Notes under the pieces: generated by a model
Told to the model about the DNA's origin: nothing
Databases searched by the model: none
The model's input: only the letters and a program-made list of their open reading frames with translations
Translations under genes and position numbers: made by a program
Part shown: piece by piece, positions 45,598 through 58,403 of the stretch
Position numbering within the stretch: position 1 is the stretch's first letter
How the letters are laid out: every line of letters begins with the position of its first letter
DNA from: Saccopteryx bilineata
Taxonomy: Eukaryota; Chordata; Mammalia; Chiroptera; Emballonuridae
Assembly: GCF_036850765.1 (NCBI RefSeq)
Contig: NC_089492.1
Span: forward strand, 181,986,106 to 182,050,105
DNA: 64,000 nt
Direction: 5' to 3'

Positions 45598-48500
45598 TCT
45601 TGCCTGTGGACATCCGCTGAACATTTTAGCATAACATTTGAGGTCTGCTATCCTTTTCAAGCACACACACAGATGGAGCTTTAGTCACACACTATCCCAC
45701 CCCACACTATTTGTAATCCCACAAATAAACAGGAACAAAAAAATAATTTGTCTTAGAAAGAAATTATTTGAATTTATAATTATTCCCAGTCTGCTCAGAT
45801 CCTGGTGTCAAAAGGTCCTCTGTGGTTGTAGGGCATCTGTGCAACAATGAGAGAGTGTACAGAAGAGAGTGAGTGGTAAAGTGAAACATCTCCCAGGGTG
45901 GAGGCAGTGTGTGATGGAACAGGCTTGGGGACATCTGCAGGGCCAGGATGCGGGCCTTGGAGGCTGTGCAATCCAGGGAAGAAATAATCTGGGTTAGTTT
46001 CCAAGGGGCTTGAGAGAGGAGGACAAAAATGTTGGAAAAAATGCTGCCTGCTAGTGATGTGAATGATCTCTGTTCTCTTTTCCTGTAAAACATTTGATAA
46101 ACTCAAAGCTACCCTCCCTCCTTATTCTCCTTCCTTTCCAGCTCTCCTCCCTGTCTGCCTTCCCCTCCCCCTTCTTTCAATGGGCAGGCACGATGTACCT
46201 GCCTACAGATGGCTCAAGGTGAAATTGGAGGCTGGCTGATCCCAGCCATATGACTCAGGGGCTGAGTGTTCCAAGTCTATTCTGCATTCCATCATTCACA
46301 CTGTTCCTGATGCCTGGCACACCCCTTCCCTTTTCTCTGCCAGGCAAAACCCAACCCCCTCATCTTTTAAGTGTCCTCACTTTGGGGAAGGTTTCTGTGA
46401 CCCTCCTGCACTTCCTACTTCTAGGCAGAAGTACAATTAATCACCACCTCTGAATTCCCATAGATCCCTCTATGGTAATGCTTATCTCATCCTCTCCGAG
46501 GCTGGAATCTGAGTCCTAATTTCTCTGTGACCTCTCCCCTGTCCCTGCACTCCCACAGAGCCCAGGCTGCGTGGGCACCAAATGACTGGCGTGGACTGGG
46601 CCAGTGAACAAAGAGATGGCGTGTGGAGTGACAGGATTAGATAGGAAGACGGCAATAAGTACAAAGAAGTAAATGAGATTAAAATATGAGGGCTTCGATC
46701 AGGGTGAGAGGATTTCAATGATGGTCTTCTTGTAAGCACCATTCAGAGAAGTCTAATTTCTACAATTAAAATCCAAATAAGCAAGAGAAAATGGTTAGCC
46801 AACTGGTGGATGAAATTGTAGAGATGGAGAGGAAGCCCAGAGCCAAAGACAAGATGAAGAATGGGGAGTAGAGCTATATTTGTACTAGAATCACCAAAAA
46901 GAGCAGAGGTGGAGATGGGAGAAATAAAGCAGGAAAAAGATAGAATAAAAGGTGGTAATGGAGTTAATAAAAGGTGTTGGGTGTGGGAGTCCTGGGGCTG
47001 GAGAAAAACTAACAAAATTCACGCATTAACTCCAATATAAAGATAAGTGGGATGTTTGTTTGTATCAAACTGGGTCTAAAATCTGAAGAGTTCTATGTGT
47101 GGCTGTCAAACCTTTGAGGCATAACAATGCTGAGCAGAATAGAAAATTAAAGTAGAAGACAGACAGGATTGGCCTGGAAAAAACTAGAAACACAGCCCAG
47201 AAGCTCACGGTTGTTTCTGTGGGGAGGGAGGAAACGATGGATAATAATATTCTGTAGAGATAAATTAATAATACTAAGCTACCTCACCAGGGTGTTATAA
47301 GTGTTAATTAATTAATTATTGTTTGCAAAGCACTTTGAAGGTGGAAAGGCTCTATAATTATTATGAATAAAATGTCAGAGATAATAATCCAGCAGAATTC
47401 AGTGACCTCATCAGCACCTCATTTGCATGGCATGAAGCAGGAGCAGATTCGAGGATTCTCTGCCAAGGGGGAGACCCTCGGGACGACAGATGCACGTCTC
47501 ACTGCCCTGCCTTCTCCTCGTCACGTCTCCCATCAGCCCGGAGCTGTGGCCTCTGCTCCCTTGGTAGCAGGTTCATGTGAAACCATGTGAGGTGATATTT
47601 TTATGAGTCTGAAAGCTGCATATGTAATCAGCTGATGGCTGGGCCGCTTTCTGATGGGAAGCATTTGAATGTCATTGGCCTGAGGAGCATTGGTCACACT
47701 GAGCAGCTTTCAGCATGGTTGCTGGTTTCATTTTAGAGGAGATGACAGATATGGGGTTTGGGACTGCTCTCCGTGAGTGGGATAGGCAGGGACCGTTAGG
47801 GACAGATAGTAGGGACTCTACGGGACAACGGTGTGCCTGCTGCATGTCTCCTCGGGTGTGGGGGAAATGGCCATGAACAAACCATGTCCCTGGCTCGTGG
47901 AGCGGACGTTCTGAGTGAGGGATACGCAGTAAACAACAAACAGGCCCCGCTGTACATGTCACGTATTAGGTGGCAGGATGGCAAAGGCAGGCAGAGTTCA
48001 CGAAAACTCTGTGCAGACGGCGCACCTAAGGCACCAGTGTGAGGGCCTGTGGGGTGGGTGTCAATCTCTGCAGTGTTAATCCTGCAGAAAAGACATCTGT
48101 AGACAGTTGTTTTCCACCTAGTCCCCCACCCCCTATCACCTCAGGCCTGGATGAAGAGGGAAAAGAACTGTGAAGTATTTACTAACTTTTGCCTCGTGTC
48201 AGGGACACAGACAGTCCTGCCAAGATCCCCCCTCCTACCCACATGAGAGAGAGAGAGAACGGGGTTTTAACACTTGAGCAGCATTATCGGAGCCACATGC
48301 ATGGGAGAGAGCACAGACATGACTCAAATCCATATAGCTCCCCACTGAATGATACCAGAAAAACAGAAGAACAAACAACAAGTGCTCCTTTACCTGTTTG
48401 AGATAGGAAGTCTCACCTGGTTTGTCTCACATACACCTTGTGAGAGTTCCCAAAGTGATTCCAAAGCTAAATATTGACAGCCGAAGGGTTGGAAGGCCCA

Positions 48501-48825
48501 CAATGCTGCACTGCACAGTCAGATCAGAACTTCTCATCTAGCCTGGAATGTCATCAGGGAGATGCTCTGAAGAAGGGTGGGATGGCGGTGGCCTCTCTAT
48601 TTAAAGAAAATGTCATCATTTTATCCTTAACCCCCATGCCATTTATTAATCTCCTTAAACCTCAACTGAACAAGTATTGGAATATTTCAGTTACGAGGAA
48701 ATATCCTGTCTATATAAACAATTGGTTCGTGACTCCAACATGCTGTTCCTGTGATCTGAGGAAAACCCACACCCAGCTGCAGGCCACTTTTTGCTAAATA
48801 GTGATGATCAAACATCAGAATGCCA
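45598..48825. other. Single-copy sequence with scattered ancient relics
   Basis: MIR-like piece at about 47280-47365, L2-like piece at about 47855-48040 (GCAGTAAACAACAAACAGGC). About 47380-47720 is less repetitive and holds an ATTTGCAT octamer at 47421; it could be a conserved non-coding block, but that is a guess. Open frames up to about 107 codons show no domain. Confidence 0.45.
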
Positions 48826-48992
48826 TGGTGGTCTATTTATAGACAACTTGCGGGGTCTCACTCCCAAAGTTTCAGATTCATATGATCTCAAGTATGGCCC
48901 AGACATCTGCATTTCTAATAATTTCCCAGGTGTTACTGATGCTGCTGGTCCCAGACCCACACTATGAAAGCCACTGTTTAGAAAACCAACAA
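48826..48992 (+). mobile_element. MER5-like hAT DNA-transposon remnant (probable)
   Basis: GTGGTCTATTTATAGACAAC ... TTTCAGATTCATATGATCTC ... GGCCCAGACATCTGCATTTC ... CCCAGGTGTTACTGATGCTG ... GAAAGCCACTG. The phrase order matches the MER5A type of short non-autonomous hAT elements. Confidence 0.65.
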
Positions 48993-49352
48993 ACCTGCCT
49001 TTGGAGGGAGATGAGAACTACCTCACTGGGGCGAAGGTAGTGAATGCAGATAAAGGAGATAGAGGTGGGGGCAGGTGAAGAGTAGCATCCAGATAAAGAG
49101 ACGTCAGAGTCATGGACTGGATGAGGCCCAGGCATGACTTGAAGCTGGCAAGGGGGATGATTCCAGTGGGGAATCTAACCCTGCTCCCCACTCCCATTCT
49201 GGGTGTGGCTGGTGCCACTCACCTTCCTCCCCCCACCCCCAGGTGCTGTACCTGCAGGCGCAGGGATACACTCTCCATTCTCCAGCCTCCAGAAATGTCA
49301 AGTTTTGCCTTTTCCTGCACATTACAGGTATTTCAGGGTTGGTAGGTGAACT
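48993..49352. other. Single-copy sequence, nothing seen
   Basis: Moderate-GC sequence with short chance open frames; no element or gene is recognised. Confidence 0.5.
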
Positions 49353-49806
49353 TGTTTCCTAGGGCTGCTGTATCAAGGGACCATAATATGAATAGTTCAA
49401 ACAACACCAATTTATTGTCTCATAGTTCTGGAGGCTGGAAGTTCAAGACCGGGAGTTGGCAGGGCCGGCTTCTCCTGAGGCTGTGAGGGAGACTCTGTAT
49501 CAGACCTCTCTCCTGCTTCTGGTGGCCTCAGGCATTCCTTGCTTTGGTGATTACCTCCTCCTTGTGTCTTCACTTTATCTTGCTCTGGTGCCTGTCTCCG
49601 TGTTTAAATATCTCATTTACCCACTGTATCAGGTCTAAATGTCTCATTTTTTATAAGAACACCCTTCGTATTGGATCAGGGCCCACCCTACTGACCTCAT
49701 TTTAACTTGATCATCTGCAAAGATCCTACTGCCAAATAAGGCTGCATACATAGATAATGGGAAAGGACTTCAGCATCTTTTGGGAAACACAGTTCAATCC
49801 ATAACA
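49353..49806 (-). mobile_element. Ancient solo LTR, MaLR/ERVL type, minus strand (probable)
   Basis: Read on the minus strand it starts TGTTATGGATTGAACTGTGT and ends in the CTCATAGTTCTGGAGGCTGG region and CCCTAGGAAACA. This is the same family as 45167-45591 but in opposite orientation. TSD not resolved. Confidence 0.65.
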
Positions 49807-52600
49807 ATAGGTTTTCTTCTCCTCCAAGATGGGTCTTGGTTGTGCCCTTGGTGGCCTGACTTCTATGTGGATGTGAAGAGGTTGTGTCAAAATACTCCCT
49901 ACCCTAAAAGTAGGATTCCTCTCTCAGTATCTACAAGGCCTGTGTTGAAGACCTGTGTAGGCAAAACTGAGTGATGGCTGGGAGGCAGAATCCATGCTAT
50001 TAATTTTTCTTTCTTTCCCAATCCCAGCTCCTACAACTTGGTGCTGCTGAGTCCAACAGAATTGGCCATCGGGGTCCATGTGACAACTTACCCTGTGTGC
50101 AGAGATTAAAGACTGGACTTTTAAGGTGTGGAGGAAGAACCTGGTTTGGAGTTAGCAGACAGGTGGAAATTGGCTCCCTTTCTTCTTTTCTCGGTTGAGT
50201 GTGACAATATTTACTACCCAGGGTTGTCAGTGTTAAATGAAATAGTCTGCAGAAAGCATATGGAACACGGGGTGCGCTCGATCCAGGTGGTTGTTAATAA
50301 TTGGAAGCTCAGCGAAAATCTTACCCAAAAAATCGCCCCTGAGTAACGAGCCGTTTATTTGCACTGAGAGTTTGCTAAGTGCCTCCTGACTTCTCTTCCC
50401 CTGCCATCCCCCACCGTGGCTGGGAACCCTGCGTGTCACAGGCTTTGAACTGGGACATCAAAGAGGAGCCAGCTCTGTTCTTCAAACAGGTTTATAAAGA
50501 GATTTTGATACAAGACAACAATACTTGTCAGCAGTGCCCAGTTATCGTCCTTCCCTTTGTAGTTTTATTAGGAAATAATTTCCCAGCTGGTGAGGCTCCT
50601 GCTGGCACGCCTTGTTTCTCTGTTTGCATTGAAGCTGCCCACCAGAGGGGCTGACTCATGTGCTCCATCAGTTCTGCCAGCTGGGGGCCCCGAGAAAGAC
50701 ATCACTGGAAGGGTCCCCAAAGCCGATTTACCAACTTTCCCTCCTTCCCCCCCCTCTTTGTAGCAAAATGCAATTTGTTTGACCTCTGGGGATGTTTAAA
50801 ATCTCAGCTTCTTAATTGCCCCTCCCCCACTTATTATTTTTTTAAGCGGGAGGAGAAAGAGGAAACCATGGCCAGTTAATAAAAGAACCGTTGAAGCCTT
50901 TCTTTCTATCCTGCCCTGCATTCCATGCTGCATTAAGGAGACCCAATAGGTTAAAACTAAGGAGCCAGCTCATTGCAGGGAGCAAAGCAGTAGCTTTTGG
51001 CAGGGGCCAGCTCCTCCGAGCAGAGGTGGGGCACAGTTTTCCAGAAGTGATTATTCCTTGGTGCTGTTGTTTCCCTGTAACTCGGAACAACGTGACAAGG
51101 AGTCTACCACATGCCAAACACTGTGAAGGTTCTGAGATTCAGATGTGAGTAACACTGGGTCCCTCCGGCCGTGGCTCCCAGCATGGGAGACTTTTTAGAG
51201 ACTCTTCCTCAAAGGGCTTAGTGCCATGGCAGAGGACTTCCCCTGGGCTTCCGGAACACCCCACTGCAGGACCACCTGCTAGGTGACTAGAAGTAGCTCT
51301 TGACTGTCATCTTGAGGGAGAGGCAGGGCCCAGCAAGGGTGATTGGTGGTGGTGGTTTAAGAATAGGACCAGTGGGTTGCATTTTCACACTAAGGAGAAG
51401 GGATAGACAGGAGGTAGGGGGGTTGGGGGGAGACACAGGCTGGAGGAAATAGCTGACAGAGTATCATGCTGGGAGAGGAGGGATAGATGGAATTGGGACG
51501 GAGGGAACATTTAGCCACAGATGCTTCACTTCCTTTTTTATGAACTTGGGGAAGAATCATAAGAGAGGATGTCAACCATTTGGAGGGAGGGAGAGCAGAG
51601 GATATGCCCTTTGTCCTCTCTGGGAAGTGGGAATGGGCCAGGGTAAGTTGCTTTTGTGAAACTTAGAAAGTTAGAGGCAGAAGTTTCTTCAATATCATTT
51701 AGTTCAAAGCCCTCATTTTATACAACGAGGCTCGGACGACTTGAGAAATTTTCTAAGATACCATTGATGGAACAGGGATCCGGACCCAGGCTGCTGGCTC
51801 CTAGGTCAGGGATCCCTGCTATGCAGGGAGCTCACCACATTCCTGAGGATACATCACTGCTCTGTGTCCACTGTGCAAGATGGGGCTGCACTGGGAGGCT
51901 GGGCCAGGTCCTCCGCATTCCTGACCAACCAGGAATGAGGTTGATTTCAATGCCTTTGGTCTGCTTAGAGAAGAGGGGTCAGTGCACAGGGGAGCCTAGG
52001 GTGGACAAGGGTCATTGAGAGTCACCCCAGACCACTGCACAATGAGCAGAGTGCTCCAGGGATGGGAGGAACAGCCCATGCCAACCTCAGACTTTATTTT
52101 GCTGACTCAGGATTACTCACCTTCCCATCAACAATTTCCTGTTGTTGCCAAAGAAAATAATAGATGCATCCATTGAAAAGCCAAAGAGTAAGGACTGTCC
52201 TAAAAACAGTTTCTGAGCAGAAAGTTCTAGAGCACAGGAGCACAGTCTTTTGGTTACTGCCCAAGATCTATGCCAATGTTACTAAACCCATTTTACAGAC
52301 GGGAAAGATGAGTGATTTACAAAGATTCATCCAAAAGCAATAAAACAACAATAAAAAACCACATAGTTTAATGTTTGTTACTTATTCTTAAATCTTCCTC
52401 CTGCTGCTTACTTCAGATTTCCATGGAATGTGCAGGGAGCATTGACCAGGACTTGAAGAACAGACCACAGGCCTTTTGTTGTGAAGTCTGTCTGGGATCT
52501 GATGGACCTCAATTCCAGCCACTTATGAATTTTTGAGGCAATCAGTAAAAAAATGACACTATAATAAAAATGGTTGTAATATATTTTATATGCTTGCATT
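49807..52600. other. Single-copy sequence with MIR relics
   Basis: MIR-like segments at about 50135-50320 (TTTGGAGTTAGCAGACAGGT ... CCCAGGGTTGTCAGTGTTAA), 51685-51800 (CATTTAGTTCAAAGCCCTCA) and 52255-52345. No gene is recognised; a 120-codon plus-strand frame at 51656-52018 overlaps the MIR relic and is taken as chance. Confidence 0.45.
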
Positions 52601-52805
52601 TAGTGGATGGTGAACTATGGGTTGCAGACCAAATTTGGCCAGCAGCTGGTTTTTGAACAGCCTGAGAGCTAAGAATGGTTTTTACATTTTAAAAAGGTCA
52701 TAAAACACAAAGTAGAGTATTCTATAGAAATTGTCTGTGTCCACAAAGTCTAACATGTTTACAAACTGGGTCTTACAGAAAAAGTTTGCTGACCCCGGAT
52801 AACTA
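52598..52805. repeat. Ancient DNA-transposon-type repeat (family uncertain)
   Basis: GGTGAACTATGGGTTGCAGA ... CCAAATTTGGCCAGCAGCTG ... CAGAAAAAGTTTGCTGACCC. I recognise this as a common old mammalian repeat of the type that starts with 'caaactacggcccgcgggcc'; exact family not assigned. Confidence 0.5.
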
Positions 52806-52840
52806 ATGGATGCTCTTATCACAAAAAGACACTGATGGAG

Positions 52841-53181
52841 CCTGACCAGACGATGGCGCTGGATAGAGCATCGGACTGGGATAAGGAGGACCCAGATACG
52901 AAACCTCAAAGTCGCCAGCTTGAGCATGGGCTCATCTGGTTTGAGCAAAGCTCACCAGCTTGAACCCAAAGTCGCTGGCTCGAGCAAGGGGTCACTTGCT
53001 CTGCTGTAGCCCCGTGGTCAAGGCACATATGAGAAAGCAATCAATGAACAACTAAGGTGTTGCAACGAAAAACTAATGATTAATGCTTCTCATCTCTCTC
53101 TGTTCTTGTCTGTCTGTCCCTGTCTATCCCTCTCTCTGACTCTCTCTCTGTCTCTGTAAAAAAAAAAAAAAAAGGAAAAAG
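52841..53181 (+). mobile_element. tRNA-derived SINE (CCTGACCAGGTGG subfamily)
   Basis: Head CCTGACCAGACGATGGCGCT, AGTCGCCAGCTTGAGC, AGGCACATATGAGAAAGCAA, CT-rich body and A tail. TSD AAAAGACACTGATGGAG (52824-52840) versus AAAAGACACTGGTGGAG (53182-53198), one mismatch. Confidence 0.95.
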
Positions 53182-53198
53182 AAAAGACACTGGTGGAG

Positions 53199-56100
53199 AA
53201 CTGCACTGTGAAGAAGATAGTCATAAAATTTATTAAAATATTTATTTATTGTATATACCAAGAGTCGTACTGCCACGTACTGAGATATAAATTCCAAGTT
53301 GTTTGACCAACACTATTTTTAAGTTTTTCATTTGTCAGGTAATCTCATTATGTTCACTTGGACAGTTCAAGTGAACTGTGGAGATCTTTGGGATCCTGAA
53401 GCTTGCCCACGTAGCCCTCATGAGCCCTGGTCCAGGCTAACATGTACTGGGTTTTCGTTGAGATGGGGAGGAAAGGTTGTAGGGCCTGCCACTCAGGTAT
53501 CTTCTGTGCAAACATTTGGCATCTTAGTTTCCCTGGCCTGCGGTATGAAGCTCAGCCATCTATGGGATGAGAGTCTTTGCTTCGTCCTGGGGTGGCTGAG
53601 CCACAGAGCAGCACATGTGGGCAGGTCTGTCAGGCAGGTCCGCAACTGATCGACAAACTGACTCTCTGTCCAGCATGGGCATCAAGCCTCAGGATGTCCA
53701 TTATAAATTAACTGGAAAGCTCTGTATGTCACAGCTGATGGGGAGAGCTGTGTTCCTGAATTGTCAAGCCCGCTGGGCAGAGGTCAACAATATGTTCTGT
53801 AACCTCCCCAGGGAGATGGCCAGGTGAGCTAACACTTGGACACCCAGCAGCTGGCCAGGAGGGGCCTAGGCATAAGCACACAGCATCAGGATCATGTGCA
53901 GACCACTGGGTCAGGGAGGCTACATGCCTAGCTTTCTTCTTCTGGGAGTCTGGAGGGCAGAGCAGTGGAGATGAAAACATAGAAATCGCATCAAACAGGG
54001 TTCAAATCCTACCTGTAACATTCTTTAGTCATATGGCCTTGGAAAAATGACTTAATGTTTGGATCATCAGCATCTTCATCTGTAAAATACAGTCATAATA
54101 GTCCTACCTCAGGGAGATACTTGGAGGCAAGATCTATGGGATGCAAAGAAATCAGATGAGGAGGTAAAGCCAAAGCCATCGAGGTCTTTATTCTAGTACA
54201 TCCTCTTGTTGGGCTTAATTCTGCATTAATGCCTCTCCTAAAGGTCTGAAGGTCTGAGGGTAGCCTACAATGAGGGGAGAGGGAGAGAAGGAGAGGGAGA
54301 ACTCAAGTGATTTGCAGTGTAGAAATGGCACAGAAGAGATCAATTCTGGAGGGGAGGATTATATCTAAACAGCCAAAGTTAATAAGTGCTTCTTAACAAA
54401 TGATAAGAATCAGAGAGAAACAGCTGGCAGGTGCTTCAGTGACCATGCAATCCAACTATGCTTAGACTTTTAAGAGGGTATATTGCTCAATGGTTGTCTC
54501 CTTACGCAGAGAGACCTGGGCTCAAACCCCAACTCTGCCATTAGCTGCCTGTGATTGGGCAGATGATTGGAGTTCTCTAAGCCTCAACTTCCTTGTTCTG
54601 TAAATTGGAATACTAATAATAGTAGCAACCAACAAGGTTGTTGTGAACATTAATTGTTGGCTTCAAGGTCACAGTATGTGTGAAGTTGAGGATCAGATGC
54701 CTGCATGTGCGAGGCATGACTCTACAGTGGAGGATTGGGTTGTGGGACTCCACTGGTGTCTCCCATGATCCAGGTCTCCACTTAACAGTGCGATATGGAG
54801 GCCCAAACAAGGTTTCTCTTTGTGCACAGCCAGCAGAACATTGGAGATTGAGTTCCATTAAATGGCTGAGTTACAGCAACTCAGAACCACCTAGTCCACG
54901 TCACTAAAGACAAATCAAGACAGTTAATTTCCTGTTTCTCTTGCAGGTTGATTTCCCATGCTTTGGGGTGGGGTAAAGTCAGTTTTGAAAACAGTCCTTG
55001 TAATAGGTGTCTCAAAACCCTTGAGCATCAGATGAGTCTATTAAATTTCAACAGCTCTGTTGGCAGGTAAAGCACATTTATAGACTTAAAAAAATAACCA
55101 TGCTGTTTGCCTTTCAGACTGCTGGGGCCATTCTGAAGAGATTTCATGCATCAGGTTTGAGGAGTTGATTTTGTTTCTCCAATTTGCTCTGATCATGCTG
55201 TCCTTCTGTGTAGCAAAAATTGTAGAATTGTTTATCTGCCTCTAGCTACAGCTGGTCTTGCTAAATTCATTGTTCCTCTTCAACCAAAAATATCTATTTT
55301 TTAGTTGTCAACACCTCAAAGGGATTATGCTACCTCTGGGATTTTTCTATTCTAACTTTGACCAAATATTTGAATGTTCAAAAGCTGCTAATTTTTAAAA
55401 AATCAATTCTGAGATACTATAGGGTGATATTCTGGCACCAAGTAAGGCTATTTGATTGTGCAAATAAATATCCCAGGTCCAGAACTTTTACTGAGAAGAA
55501 AGGGTCTAGAATAGAAGACATAGAGGTTAAAACAAAGTCTAGCTTTCTGAGGCAGAAGGAGACGAAGAAAAGAATATGTTGAAAATAAAAGACTGTTTGC
55601 AGGGAGTCTAGGTTAGACAGGAGGGAAGGAATGCCCAGGGTAATTGGCAATATTTGGCAGAATGACTTTCTGGCGTAAAGTGTTTCAGTGTATTCCAAAG
55701 CCAGAGTGGGGGTCGGGGTAATGACGTGTGAACCATAAAATGTTGGAACTTAGAGAACAGCATCCTAGGAGACTTAAATCGTTTCATCTCTCATGCTGAC
55801 CTGTGGTTTTCAGACAGTTAGGCAGAAGGAATGGACCATCTGAATACTAGCTGAAGTTTGCAACATGTTATAGAATCATAAAATGATGTCAGAACTTCAG
55901 AAAATGTGTTTGGCCTCGACTCTGTTTTATTTTGTGGAAATTCAGTTCAAAGTATCAGTAATCTTTTCCTATGGCTAATGTCATTGATTTACAAAGAATT
56001 CTTCTCCCAGGCAAGCAAATAAGATATAAAACCCCATAATTAAATGCTTATTCTGACCATAAAGTTTGATACTCTTAAACTATCTCTTTCATGCACATAG

Positions 56101-56604
56101 AGACACACATCTCTCAGCATCTGCTGAATTTGTACAATAGACTTTCTCCTTTTCTCCCTTCCTGGTACTGCTGTCAAACTAGGATCCCTGTCAGAAGACA
56201 AGCAGCAGTGGGAGGAATTCTGAGTCAACTTTTTTTTACTTCAGGAATGCCTATGATTCATAAAATAGACTTGTAACCTCCTCTCCTCTCTTGCCCATGC
56301 CAGGTGTGTCCAGTAAAACTAAAACTGTAACATGGCCAGTGTGAGCAAATGATGAGGTTAGGGACTGGGAATTCCTTCCTGACTCCACTTCTTGGAGTCA
56401 AGGTGTAACACTGTCACCTTCATGTATGTGACTCTGAGGGTTATAAAGTTCCAGCTCTGTGAGATGAGAGGGAGCCAGGCAGTTGCCTGGATGCGCTCTT
56501 CTAGGTGGCAGATGGGCAACCTCTCAGATTTCTGGCTGCTTTCCAGGGATTGCTGACCTTAAATTTGCCCACAGATCTCAAACCTGGTGGCAACAGGCTG
56601 AATA
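53199..56604. other. Single-copy sequence with MIR relics
   Basis: MIR-type segments at about 53985-54130 (ATATGGCCTTGGAAAAATGA ... CATCTGTAAAATACAG) and 54470-54660 (CCTGGGCTCAAACCCCAACT ... CTCTAAGCCTCAACTTCC). About 55010-55330 is repeat-free and AT-rich and might be conserved non-coding. No gene is supported. Confidence 0.45.
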
Positions 56605-57045
56605 ATGGGTGCCAAAGATATCTACATTCTAACTGACAGAACCTGTGAATGTTATCTAACATGGCAATATTTAGATGTGATTACATTAAAGACCTTGAAA
56701 TAGGGAGATCAATCTGGATTGTCTGAGGGGGTCCTAACACTAATCACATTTATAAGAGAAAGGCAGAAAGACATTTGACTGCTGAAGTCAGTGTGTTAAT
56801 GATAGCAGAGATTGGAGTAAAAGAGCCACAAGCCAAGGAATGCTGGCAGCCACTGGAAGCTGAAAGAGGCAGGTACAGGTTCTCTCCTGGAACCTCCAGA
56901 CAGATCCAGCCCTGACAATACCTTAATTTTAACCTCATCAAATTCCTTTTAGACTCTGGATCCCCAAATTATAAGAGAATCCATTTCTGTTGTTTCAAGT
57001 CATTAAGTTTGTGGTAATTTTTTATAGCAGTAGTAGGCTACTAGC
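56605..57045 (+). mobile_element. Diverged ancient LTR, MaLR/ERVL type (probable)
   Basis: AATGGGTGCCAAAGATATCT ... CATTAAAGACCTTGAAATAG ... GAGCCACAAGCCAAGGAATG ... CCATTTCTGTTGTTTCAAGT ... TTTTATAGCAGTAGTAGGC. Same layout as 45167-45591 but more diverged; ends not sharply defined. Confidence 0.6.
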
Positions 57046-58221
57046 GCATTGTTCGTCAGATTTGCTGAGTTAGGGAAGACGTCTCTGTGGTTCTCATCTG
57101 GTTGCTACTGGCTCACTGAGGAGCTGCCTGCCTCATGTAGAATACAGTATGATCCTGGGGAGATAAAAGCAGAGGTTCTCAATGGATACACTCAAGCTAT
57201 CTCTCAGAGCAAAGTTCTGCTGAGAATAATTGCTGAGCAGAGTAGATGATGGCTCCTCCAATAGAATAAATGAGTATTTGTGCTCTGATCTACTTATGCT
57301 GGCCCATGTAAAAGACTAAGTTGTTCAGAAAACACTAGAATCAAATCTAATTTTTAATCCAATAATATCAGGGGATTCTTCCAAAGTATAAAAACAGAAG
57401 CCCCAAATTTTCTCAGATAGTTTGTCAGTAGGTTTGAGTCACCTACATTTGAAGATGTTTCATAAACTGCTGATCCTGTCCAGGGAGATGCTTGGATTTT
57501 TCTGGGAGTGTCTGAGCTTGTGGAGGAAAGGAGCTGCTCCCAGGTGTTGCTCTGGTGCCTCGCTTCATACAGTCATTTTTGCTCCTTCTCCTGTTCCACA
57601 CTTACTCCCCAACAGCTCGGAACACTGTCTGGTTTTGTGCTTCCTCTTGAGAGACTGGCGTGAGTAGCTAACAAACCAGCTAATCTGTGTCGCTGAGTGA
57701 AGACTACTGTCTCATCTTCCCACCCTGGCAGCTTCTGTCTCAGCATGTTAACCTGCACTTTACACTTGCCTTTCAGAGGAGAGGTTATCCGTCTTGCTTG
57801 TCAGAGTCTCTGAATTTCAGAGTTAGAACGGATCCTTATTAAGCACATCAATTCCAACTCCAGCAAAATAACTAACATTGGGAAGTCAATGGACTGGAGA
57901 CAAGCAGTTGGGACTTTCATTTTTTGGAATAAATTCTCCATGACAGTTTCTCTAGCACTCCTTTCTCTCTGTTCCTGCAGAAGCAGAAAGCAGACCCGGA
58001 TGACTGTCATAATCTGTCTTCTTTGGCTTGTGCTTGGCAGATCCATAGTTGGGTTTAGTTAAGCCTGGGACCTACAGAAAAACCTGGATGCTCACAGCAC
58101 TTGGGCAAAACAGCTAAACTGCAACAACAGTTCACTGACATGCTGGGTTATTTGAGAAAAGAACAAGCAGTCAGATGAACCAGAAAGATCCATTTAACTA
58201 ACTTAGAAGACAGGCGTTTTC
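57046..58221. other. Single-copy sequence, nothing seen
   Basis: No recognisable repeat or gene; only short open frames. Confidence 0.45.
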
Positions 58222-58403
58222 TTTTTTTAAGACTTTATTTATTCATTTTAGAGAGGAGAGAAGGAGGAGAGAGAGAGAGAGAGAGAAGGAGAAGGAAGCA
58301 TCAACTCCCATATGTGCCTTGACCAGGTAATCCCAGGGTTTTGAACCGGCGACCTCAGCATTCCAGGACAACGTTTTATCCACTGCGCCACCACAGGTCA
58401 GGC
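58222..58403 (-). mobile_element. tRNA-derived SINE, short VES-related subfamily
   Basis: Minus-strand head CCTGACCTGTGGTGGCGCAG, B box GGTTCAAAACC, body and T/A-rich end as in copies at 10917 and 20172. Candidate TSD is weak (GGCGTTTTC on the left, GGTGTTTTC on the right). Confidence 0.92.

Noticed and set aside
51656..52018. 120-codon plus-strand open frame
   Set aside because: Its 5' part coincides with a MIR-like relic. No domain or splice context supports a gene.
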